DNA from: Victivallales bacterium
GTDB taxonomy: Bacteria; Verrucomicrobiota; Lentisphaeria; Oligosphaerales; Oligosphaeraceae
Length of the DNA: 6,710 nucleotides
Direction of reading: 5' to 3'
Assembly: GCA_017538465.1 (NCBI GenBank)
Contig: JAFYIW010000003.1
Location: 1 to 6,710 of the forward strand
A program made the position numbers and the translations under genes. The notes beneath the pieces were generated by a model. The model ran no database searches. It saw only the letters and a program-made list of their open reading frames with translations, and had not been told where the DNA came from. This document shows, in pieces, positions 1 to 5,794 of this stretch (positions are counted from its first letter, which is position 1; every line of letters begins with the position of its first letter).

Positions 1-860
1 AAGTCAACACCAACATCGCTTAGAGACGAAAAATAGAAGGGCACACGGGCCTCTTGTCCCGCACGCAGGACATTCACGGGATTCGCCCCCGCGCCATAAA
101 GCAGAATTACATCGTTCGGCTTATCCGAGAATTTGGCCTTAACCTGAGTGCCATTCTTTCCAATCACACGGAAGACCGGGGCACTACGGTCTGCATTACC
201 GGAATTCTTGTAGCAGACATAGCCAATGTACTGGCGGCCTTTGCGCACGGTGGGGGGCAAATCTAGCCACGTCTCCAATTGCGCGGACTTGGTGGTCTCC
301 TCTACCACAACGGCATCCGTCACCGAATAGACCATGCCGTTCTCGGCAGTGACTTCCAGGTCATAGTTGACGGCTTCGGCGGTCGCCAAGTCGAAGGTCG
401 CAACCGTGCGTCCCTGGTCATCGGTGGACACGCCCGTGGCGGCAATAGATACATCACCCTGCTTTAGAACAACCTGCTTGACTTTCGAGGCGTCCAATAG
501 GATGAAACTCAGCGTGGCAATCACCTGGGCCGGCAAAGCCTTCGGCATCACATCGCAGACTGCCTCGGCCATCGACACCTTGCAGATGCCAAACACTGCG
601 CCGTTGGCGCTATCATTGGCAATACGCAGGAACGCGCCCTCGCCGGCCATCTCCGGCACCACGAGGAGTTTCCGCCCATCCTCCAGCGTCCGAGCACAGG
701 AAGTGAAATGCGCATCCGTCGGGAGGAACCCGTCGCCGCAACGCAAGGTCAGCCCATCTGACTGCTGGCTAACCAGTTCTAGGATGGTCTGGGCGGTCGT
801 CAACAAGGCTATGTCCTCGCCAGAAGCTAGGGCATAGGATTTCCCTGACTTCCACTCCGA
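1..860 (-). other. C-terminal beta-sandwich modules: PPC-like, IPT/TIG-like and a second CARDB/DUF11-like fold (residues 1613-1898+)
   Basis: Three further modules follow the CARDB-like domain. Residues 1613-1710 (SGKSYALASGED, LTLRCGDGFLPTDAHF, LLVVPEMAGEGAFLRI) have the layout of a PPC-like pre-peptidase C-terminal domain, in which a line of the type 'L.vr.g..Pt..df' precedes a strand in V-P. Residues about 1715-1800 (VKQVVLKQGD, GRTVATFDLATAEAVNYDLEV) look like an IPT/TIG-type fold. Residues 1805-1898 (LPPTVRKGRQY, CYKNSGNADRSAPVF, VLRAGQEARVPFYF) resemble another CARDB or DUF11-like sandwich. In known giant proteins of this layout more modules follow; here the window ends. The family names are suggestions at moderate to low confidence. 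Confidence 0.5.
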
Positions 861-3800
861 GACTTGAATTTCGATTCCCTCTTCACTCTCCTGGCGGTTG
901 TTCAGATAATTCCGTTCGTAGATGTCCAGATTGTCATTTATGGTGACCGCGAAGTGCCAGTTGCCAGGCATCATCGCGGGAATCCGACATTGCCGGATGA
1001 CGGTCTTCTTCTCACCAGGTGTCAGCATTTCATAGCCGCTGGTGATTCCCAGTTCAACTATCTGACTGCCAAGGTTCTCATCCGCCGAGACAGCGGCGAT
1101 GGTGTCTCGCCAAGTCCCTTGGATGGTGGTCTGTCCGGCGTTCTCAATCTGCCAGGCCAAGGTGACCATCTCGCCGCTTGCGGCAATCGCTGGTCCACGT
1201 ACCCAGTTCAACTGCAAATCGGGCACCTCGCCGCCGCCCGTTCCAGGGAACTCGTAGATGCCAATATCCGGCACGCAGCCATTCTCTGCGGCAACGCCCG
1301 TGTCGTTGATCTTGGTGTAGTTCATGCGTGGTTTACCCCAGTAGTCCAGTTCCGGGGCAACTGAGCCGTCGCCCGCATCAATGCATGGCGAAGTCGCCTT
1401 TAAGGTAAAATCGCCGCTGTTTGGGTCATTGAATAACGGATCTGCCGCAAGATTTCCGACTCCCTCCAGTTGCCTGCCAGCATTATAGAAACAGGAATAG
1501 TCGCTTGAATAGCCAGAAGATGAGGCAGTCTCATAGAATATGGAATTGATCACATTGCCACTCCCGTTCCCGGAGAGCGTCCAGTCACCACAATAGGCCA
1601 ACACGCTATTGATGACTGTTGCGCTTCCGTCAATCCCGAAACGACCATGCTCCAGCACCGAATTCGAGATATTGACCGTTCCTGCGGCATTCACCAATCG
1701 TAGCATCGAGTGAGCCAGATGGCTGTTGTCCAAAGTCAGACTGCCGGAATTGCAACCGAGCATCGCGTCGCCCTGGTTGGTGAATTGTCCATAGCCACCC
1801 CATTCCATCATGATATTATCCAAAACAGCCTCACCGCCATTGACTATGACGCCACCCCAGTCGCCCTCCTCCGGCCATGTATTGGTTCCATCCTGATTGG
1901 TGTCGCCGCCGTGGACATCATCCTTGATGGAGGTGAAGACAATGGGCTGGGCATGGGTACCCTGAGCCTCCAGTTTCCCGTTGACAGTGATCCCCTGTCC
2001 TTCATCGAACTTCAAGACTGCGCCAGGTTCAATGGTCAAGGTGATTCCCCGAGCAATTGTCAGATTGCCGGTTGCTCGATAGACCAGATTTCCACTGAGC
2101 CGGGTATCGCGATTCAAAGTCCCGGACGGCAGCGTGGCGGACTTGCAAAGCAGCTTGCATGCGGTATCCATTCGGATGGTGCCCTCGCCCCCAACAGTAT
2201 AGGCATCATAGCTTGGAATGGAATTCAACCCGTCTAGATTAGTGTCTCCTCCCACGGAGTCATCCGCGATATGCGTGAATGTGGCGCCCTTGCACTCCAC
2301 GACACACCCCAGTTTCGCCACGATGCCGCAGCCGTCTTGGAACTTCACGATTGCCCCGTCGCTGATGATCAGTTGCACGCCAGCCGGCACGATGACATTT
2401 CCACGCACGACATGGACCACCGAGTCATCCCAGGTCTCGTCCCCAGTCAAACGCCCTTCGTGGACAATAACCTCGCGGTTGATGAAGAAGTTGGTCTCCA
2501 GGCGTTCCAACAGACCACCACGCTCGTCCAGCGTCTCATGGGCAAGTAGATATCTTCCGGTTCCAAGGCTGTAGGTGTTCCAGTCCACGGTTCCATCGGT
2601 CTCGCCTGGTTCACTGACATACAGGTCAAGAGGGGTAAGCCCCTCCTCGTCCAACTGCGAGGTAACCCGCACTGCTGTGGCATGCTCGCTCTCCATCCAT
2701 TCGGTGGAGTAGCGCAAGGTCTCGACCTCGCGTGCCAGTCGGCTGAAGAGGTCGGTGCGTTCGTCGAGGTCGGCCGGTTCGTCGAAGGTGTAGTTGGCGC
2801 AGGCGTACACCGCGTCGGCGGGAAGGCTGGCGGCGGAGTCGAAGACGCTGACGGTGGAGACTGCATTGCCGATGTTCGTGGCGTACGCGACATCCAGGGT
2901 GACGGTGAAGTCCCGCAGAGCCTGCTGGCCATCGCGCTCCACCAGCGGGATGTTGATGTATCTGGTCCCGTTGTCAGTGGAGGTCCAAGTGAGCGTCCCG
3001 GAAGTACTTGCATAGTCGGTGTCCAGTTTCGCGGAGCCGTCCTGTGCACTCCAGTCCACGGAGAAGGCCGCCTTGCGGGTGCCGGAGACGGTCACGGGAA
3101 TTGCCACGAAACCCTCGTGCTCCACGGCACGGGAGTTGTGGATCGCGATGGTCGGCAGGGTGTTGAAAGCCACCTCCCGCAACGCGAAATAGCCGTTGTC
3201 CGTCCAACCGTTACTGGTATTATAGCAATAGATCAGATTGCGGCTCGGCATGTCCATCTCGCCATCGTGCAGGTCAGTGTCTCCGCCAAAGAAGTCGTCG
3301 GAGATCAGTGCGAACTGCACAGGGGCCTCGGCACTGCCCTGCACGGAAACCTTACCGCCGTTCTCGACGATGACGCGGGTGTCCTCGGTGAACTTCACCA
3401 CGGCGCCTTCCGCCAGCGTCAACGTCACGCCATTCGGCACATATACATCATTGCGGACGAGATGGACCGCACTCCCGTCCCAAGTGGTGTTCGCCGTGAG
3501 CCGCCCTTCCTCCAGGCTGACCGCAACATCATTCAGAACCACAACTTCGCGCGACTTCTCTCCGCAAACCATATTATACCATCCGTCGGCGCACACCGTG
3601 GTGTCCCAGACCTCGCCCAATTTCACGCCATCCAGCATAACCGTGCCCTCCTCCTGCGAGACGCCTACCGAACCTCGCACGACGCTTCCGCCAAAGCCGT
3701 CGCGCAGATCCAGACGCGCCTTTTCGGCAAGCGCAGTCGAATATGTCAAGTCATTTACCGCATACTCAGCGGTCTTCCTGATGGTGACGGTCGCGGTGTT

Positions 3801-5696
3801 GGAGGTGGAGATGTTCGCCCCGCCGGAGGCGACCAGCCGAACCGTGAAGGTCTCCTCGTCGGAGGACAGATTGCCCGCCGTCAAGGGGATCTGGATGTAT
3901 CGCGTGCCATTGTCGGTGGAGGTCCAGGTGACCCGCCCCGAGGCCAAAGTGTAGTCCTCGCCGTAGGTCGCGGTGTCGTCGAAGGCCTCCCATTCAGCAT
4001 AGAAGGAACTCTTGCGCGTGCCGGAGAGCGTCAGCGCGAGCCACACTACGCCGGACTCCTCCTGCGCCACCGCCGAATGGATTGCCACGGATGGATAAGT
4101 TGTGGAGATGATCAGCCCGCGCGAGGCGACAAAGCCATTGTCCGCCACAGTACCGTTGGAGTAGTTGTAAATTCGCGCTGCTGTCGGCAATATGACCTCG
4201 GCATCTTCTATGTCGGTGTCGCCGGCATAGCCGTCGTCGGTCGCCATCGCGAACTGCACATATGCGTCCTCGGAGCCGTTCATCTGGAGTTTTCCACCGT
4301 TCTCGACGATGATGCGGGAGTCCTCGGCAAACTTCACCGTGGTCCCCGCCGTAATGGTCAGGGTGACGCCATTGGGCACATAGACGTTGTTGCGCACCAC
4401 GCGCACCGCCGAGTTGTCCCACGTGGTGTTTTCGGCGAGCCGTCCCTCCTCCAGGGCGATGCCCGCGTCATTGCGCACGCACACCTCAACGCTCTCGCCA
4501 CTCCAGGCGAGCGTGTGCCATCCCTCCGCCACTGTGGTGGTGTCCCACGCCTCGTCCAGCGGTTCACCGTCCAGCAGGACAGTTCCGTCGGCAGTGTACA
4601 TCGGCACATTTCCACGCACCACGCGCCCGCCGAAATCCTCGCGCAAGTCCAGGCGCACCGCCTCCGAGGTTGCCGTGGCATGTGTAAGCGCGTCAAACTC
4701 GCTCTCCGCGTTGTCGTAAATCGTGACCACCGCCTCGGCGGTCTGGATGTTCGCCCCGCAGGCGCGTACCAACCGCATGGTGAAGGAGACTTCGCCATCG
4801 GAGACGGCATCCGTTACCAGAGGGACTTCCACGTATGCCACGCCCGCCGAGGTCGAACTCCACGTGACCTTGCCCTGCTTCGACGCATAGTCCACGCCGT
4901 ATTTCGCGGTGCCATCCACCGCCTCCCACGCGACCCAGAAGGGGGTGTTGCGGGTGCCGGAGACGGTCACGGGAATACGCACCATACCACCCTGGCGCAT
5001 CGCCCGCACTGGCTTGACCGCCAGATTCGGCAGCACGCTGATGACCACGCGGCTGGAGACCAGCCAGCCGTTGTCCTCCCAGCCATTCGTCTCATAGCAG
5101 TAGATTCTGGCGCTGTAGATGGGCTCCAGTTCCTCCTCGCGCAGGTCGGTGTCCCCGCCCACCGCGTCGTCCCCCGCCATCGCGAAGAGCACCGGGGACT
5201 CCTCGCTGCCCTGCACGGAAAATTTTCCGCCGTACTCCACGATGATGCGGGACTCCTCGGCGAACTTCACCACCGCGCCCGCCGAGAGCGTCAGCGTGAC
5301 GCCCCTGGGCACATAGACGTCGTTGCGCACGACATGCACCGCATCGCCGTCCCACGTGGTGTTTTCCGTGAGCCGTCCCTCCTCCAGGACAATTCCCACG
5401 TTATTGCGCACGCACACTGCGGTGCTCACGCCAGCGCACGCGAGCGTATGCCAGCCCTCGGAGAGTTTCGTCGTGTCCCAAGAGGCCCCCACGGCCTTCC
5501 CGTCGCAAGTGACCGTGCCCTCCTCCACAGACATTGGCACCGTTCCCCGCACCACGCGACCGCCGAAACCCTCGCGCAAATCCAGACGCACCGCCTCCGA
5601 GGACGCAGTGGCGTACGTGAGTCCAGCAAACTGGGCAAATACAGTAAAACTCCCACAAAGCAGAATGGCGAATAACCGTAGGGCCGTGTGCTTCAT
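1..5696 (-). CDS. Giant secreted Calx-beta / beta-helix / CARDB repeat protein (3' end outside the window)
   Basis: One open frame of 1,898 codons runs from the ATG at 5696-5694 to the left edge without a stop, so the C-terminus is missing. ATG 5696 is the only ATG before the in-frame TAG at 5771-5769, and a signal peptide follows it directly. The Shine-Dalgarno is weak (GAG/AAAG about 9-12 nt upstream). Order of parts: signal peptide 1-21; three tandem units at 26-336, 337-649 and 650-955, each ending in a Calx-beta domain; linker 956-1074; right-handed beta-helix 1075-1485; CARDB-like domain 1491-1612; further beta-sandwich-like modules to 1898. Calx-beta and CARDB domains are extracellular, often Ca2+-linked, modules of bacterial adhesins, and I see no catalytic motif. 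The likely role is therefore structural or adhesive at the cell surface; the substrate and the anchoring mode cannot be seen. Codon use changes near residue 1049. The reading frame is secure; the function is inferred. Confidence 0.93.
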   Translation of the reverse strand, partial: MKHTALRLFAILLCGSFTVFAQFAGLTYATASSEAVRLDLREGFGGRVVRGTVPMSVEEGTVTCDGKAVGASWDTTKLSEGWHTLACAGVSTAVCVRNNVGIVLEEGRLTENTTWDGDAVHVVRNDVYVPRGVTLTLSAGAVVKFAEESRIIVEYGGKFSVQGSEESPVLFAMAGDDAVGGDTDLREEELEPIYSARIYCYETNGWEDNGWLVSSRVVISVLPNLAVKPVRAMRQGGMVRIPVTVSGTRNTPFWVAWEAVDGTAKYGVDYASKQGKVTWSSTSAGVAYVEVPLVTDAVSDGEVSFTMRLVRACGANIQTAEAVVTIYDNAESEFDALTHATATSEAVRLDLREDFGGRVVRGNVPMYTADGTVLLDGEPLDEAWDTTTVAEGWHTLAWSGESVEVCVRNDAGIALEEGRLAENTTWDNSAVRVVRNNVYVPNGVTLTITAGTTVKFAEDSRIIVENGGKLQMNGSEDAYVQFAMATDDGYAGDTDIEDAEVILPTAARIYNYSNGTVADNGFVASRGLIISTTYPSVAIHSAVAQEESGVVWLALTLSGTRKSSFYAEWEAFDDTATYGEDYTLASGRVTWTSTDNGTRYIQIPLTAGNLSSDEETFTVRLVASGGANISTSNTATVTIRKTAEYAVNDLTYSTALAEKARLDLRDGFGGSVVRGSVGVSQEEGTVMLDGVKLGEVWDTTVCADGWYNMVCGEKSREVVVLNDVAVSLEEGRLTANTTWDGSAVHLVRNDVYVPNGVTLTLAEGAVVKFTEDTRVIVENGGKVSVQGSAEAPVQFALISDDFFGGDTDLHDGEMDMPSRNLIYCYNTSNGWTDNGYFALREVAFNTLPTIAIHNSRAVEHEGFVAIPVTVSGTRKAAFSVDWSAQDGSAKLDTDYASTSGTLTWTSTDNGTRYINIPLVERDGQQALRDFTVTLDVAYATNIGNAVSTVSVFDSAASLPADAVYACANYTFDEPADLDERTDLFSRLAREVETLRYSTEWMESEHATAVRVTSQLDEEGLTPLDLYVSEPGETDGTVDWNTYSLGTGRYLLAHETLDERGGLLERLETNFFINREVIVHEGRLTGDETWDDSVVHVVRGNVIVPAGVQLIISDGAIVKFQDGCGIVAKLGCVVECKGATFTHIADDSVGGDTNLDGLNSIPSYDAYTVGGEGTIRMDTACKLLCKSATLPSGTLNRDTRLSGNLVYRATGNLTIARGITLTIEPGAVLKFDEGQGITVNGKLEAQGTHAQPIVFTSIKDDVHGGDTNQDGTNTWPEEGDWGGVIVNGGEAVLDNIMMEWGGYGQFTNQGDAMLGCNSGSLTLDNSHLAHSMLRLVNAAGTVNISNSVLEHGRFGIDGSATVINSVLAYCGDWTLSGNGSGNVINSIFYETASSSGYSSDYSCFYNAGRQLEGVGNLAADPLFNDPNSGDFTLKATSPCIDAGDGSVAPELDYWGKPRMNYTKINDTGVAAENGCVPDIGIYEFPGTGGGEVPDLQLNWVRGPAIAASGEMVTLAWQIENAGQTTIQGTWRDTIAAVSADENLGSQIVELGITSGYEMLTPGEKKTVIRQCRIPAMMPGNWHFAVTINDNLDIYERNYLNNRQESEEGIEIQVSEWKSGKSYALASGEDIALLTTAQTILELVSQQSDGLTLRCGDGFLPTDAHFTSCARTLEDGRKLLVVPEMAGEGAFLRIANDSANGAVFGICKVSMAEAVCDVMPKALPAQVIATLSFILLDASKVKQVVLKQGDVSIAATGVSTDDQGRTVATFDLATAEAVNYDLEVTAENGMVYSVTDAVVVEETTKSAQLETWLDLPPTVRKGRQYIGYVCYKNSGNADRSAPVFRVIGKNGTQVKAKFSDKPNDVILLYGAGANPVNVLRAGQEARVPFYFSSLSDVGVD
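861..1226 (-). other. CARDB-like domain (residues 1491-1612)
   Basis: The segment begins VPDLQLNWVRGP and continues with GEMVTLAWQIENAG (1508-1521), the typical CARDB opening of a strand followed by a statement-like N-G turn. It ends with PGNWHFAVTINDN (1577-1589), DIYERNYLNN (1591-1600), close to the family pattern of Asp, then E, then NN. CARDB (PF07705) is an Ig-like extracellular adhesion module. Assignment is by pattern only. Confidence 0.7.
1242..2474 (-). other. Right-handed parallel beta-helix domain with 'SP.IDAGD...DIG.YE' C-terminal cap (residues 1075-1485)
   Basis: Two ladder segments open the domain and match those in units 1-3: HEGRLTGDETWDD to GGDTNLDG (1079-1156), and LSGNLVYRATGNLTIARG to GGDTNQDG (1200-1270). 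The second has the typical 'TLTIEPGAVLKF ... GKLEAQGT ... PIVFTSIKDD' pattern of secreted beta-helix proteins. Short coils with stacked Asn, Ser and Val follow (LDNSHLAHS, VNISNSVLEHG, VINSVLAYC, VINSIFYE; 1322-1389). The domain closes with ADPLFNDP (1418-1425), SPCIDAGD (1436-1443), DYWGKPR (1451-1457) and PDIGIYE (1476-1482), the C-terminal signature seen in many bacterial beta-helix proteins, some named choice-of-anchor Q. Pectin-lyase catalytic residues are not evident, so a structural or binding role is more likely. Confidence 0.82.
2475..2831 (-). other. Linker and degenerate module between the repeats and the beta-helix (residues 956-1074)
   Basis: After the third Calx-beta domain the repeat pattern breaks. 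The segment contains a charged stretch rich in Glu, Arg and Asp (about 972-1004), then a beta-rich piece with LDLYVSEPGETDG (1023-1035) and W1039-N-T, and ends near NFFINREVIVHEG. The acidic turn followed by TVDW and a GRYLL strand recalls the small module that opens units 1-3 (WDTT...GWHTL), so this may be a diverged fourth copy of that module. I do not recognise a named family. Confidence 0.5.
2832..3749 (-). repeat. Internal repeat unit 3 (residues 650-955), ends in a Calx-beta domain
   Basis: The unit opens with LTYSTALAEKARLDLRD, more diverged at the start than units 1 and 2, then GFGGSVVRG and a ladder with LEEGRLTANTTWDG, VYVPNGVTLTL and GGDTDLHDGE (804-813). The Calx-beta domain covers about 848-954, with DGSAKLDTDYAS (886-897) and TSTDNGTRYI (905-914). 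The acidic stretch that usually precedes the FTV strand is reduced to VERDGQQALRDF, so Ca2+ binding by this copy may be weaker. That last point is inference. Confidence 0.82.
3750..4688 (-). repeat. Internal repeat unit 2 (residues 337-649), ends in a Calx-beta domain
   Basis: The unit opens with LTHATATSEAVRLDLRE, nearly identical to unit 1, and continues with GGRVVRG, WDTTTVAEGWHTL and LEEGRLAENTTWD. The ladder segment holds VYVPNGVTLTI and AGDTD (491-495). The Calx-beta domain lies at about 535-642, with D-D-T-A-T-Y-G-E-D-Y (573-582), the TSTDNGTRYI strand (592-601), the acidic SSDEETFTVRL run (611-621) and a final TVTI (636-639). This copy keeps the best Calx-beta consensus of the three. 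The period to unit 3 is 313 residues (939 bp; W426 and W739). Confidence 0.85.
4689..5621 (-). repeat. Internal repeat unit 1 (residues 26-336), ends in a Calx-beta domain
   Basis: This is the first of three tandem units. It opens with LTYATASSEAVRLDLRE and GFGGRVVRG (26-51), a small module that also carries W73-D-T-T and GWHTL (81-85). Next comes a strand ladder at 100-185 (LEEGRLTENTTWDG, VYVPRGVTLTL, AGAVVKF, GGDTD) that resembles the coils of right-handed beta-helices. A Calx-beta domain covers about 224-330, recognised by DGTAKYGVDYAS (261-272), a strand before the PLV motif, and the closing VVTIYDN (323-329). The period to unit 2 is 311 residues (933 bp), measured at the conserved Trp of TTWD (W115 and W426). 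Confidence 0.85.
5634..5696 (-). other. Sec signal peptide of the giant repeat protein
   Basis: Residues 1-21 have basic or polar residues at the start (K2, H3, R7), a hydrophobic core from L8 to F20 and a small residue before a plausible signal peptidase I site, VFA|Q at 21/22. The only Cys in the core (C14) is preceded by I-L-L, which does not fit a lipobox, so a lipoprotein is unlikely. Export through the Sec pathway is inferred from this pattern. Confidence 0.8.
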
Positions 5697-5720
5697 GTCT
5701 TTATCTTTCTCAGTTTTTGG

Positions 5721-5754
5721 AAGAACTAGGTATTCTAGAAGTCTAGAGGTTCTT
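5721..5754. repeat. Imperfect inverted repeat with TCTAGA palindromes
   Basis: Outer arms AAGAAC (5721-5726) and GTTCTT (5749-5754) pair perfectly. Inside them TCTAG (5734-5738) and CTAGA (5743-5747) pair around a four-base loop, with an uneven internal bulge of seven bases on one side and one on the other. It is not followed by a T tract on either strand, so a terminator is unlikely. It could be an operator-type dyad or chance in AT-rich DNA. Confidence 0.35.
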
Positions 5755-5768
5755 AAGCATCTAGACAA
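5740..5768 (-). promoter_or_regulatory. Weak candidate sigma70-type promoter for the giant protein gene
   Basis: On the minus strand TTGTCT (5768-5763) and TAGACT (5745-5740) are separated by 17 bp. Each matches the -35 or -10 consensus at 4 of 6 positions. The -10-like box lies about 43 bp from the ATG. A better -10-like TAGAAT (5737-5732) lacks a matching -35. The site overlaps the TCTAGA dyad. Evidence is pattern only and weak. Confidence 0.2.
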
Positions 5769-5794
5769 CTATGGGCTAAATGCGTTTCTCAATT

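Larger units (their letters stand above)
5697..5794 (-). other. AT-rich intergenic gap between the FGE-like gene and the giant protein gene
   Basis: This 98-bp stretch has no open frame of note and no obvious rho-independent terminator: no GC-rich hairpin followed by a T run on the minus strand. Its A+T content is clearly higher than that of the flanking genes. Three copies of TCTAGA lie at 5734-5739, 5742-5747 and 5760-5765. The upstream gene may be co-transcribed through this gap, since nothing here clearly stops transcription. Confidence 0.6.

Noticed and set aside
54..2574. Several plus-strand open frames of 62-175 codons over the C-terminal half of the giant gene
   Set aside because: They all overlap the continuous minus-strand frame, have no recognisable domains and show no convincing ribosome binding sites.
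2832..5621. CRISPR array or transposon repeats
   Set aside because: The repeats are ~930 bp, in frame and protein-coding throughout, with no short spaced direct repeats, terminal inverted repeats or transposase.
2447..5658. Short minus-strand frames in other phases within the repeat region (for example 2447-3049, 3994-4422, 4358-4810)
   Set aside because: They are out-of-phase shadows of the giant gene. Similar ones recur in each repeat because the DNA itself is repeated, and their translations are low-complexity Arg/Gly/Thr-rich.
2682..5675. Plus-strand open frame of 997 codons as a real gene
   Set aside because: It lies exactly antisense, in codon register, to the domain-rich minus-strand gene. 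Its openness is explained by the lack of sense TTA, CTA and TCA codons, and its translation shows no signal peptide or recognisable domain, only the mirrored repeat.
5721..5754. Rho-independent terminator after the FGE-like gene
   Set aside because: The stem is short, AT-rich and bulged, and no T tract follows on the minus strand (the sequence continues CCAAAAAC).
5697..5794. DGR template repeat in the gap beside the FGE-like gene
   Set aside because: The gap shows no similarity to the 5826-5960 loop, in particular no copy of the CRSAYR or GFR coding stretch. No reverse transcriptase is present in the window.
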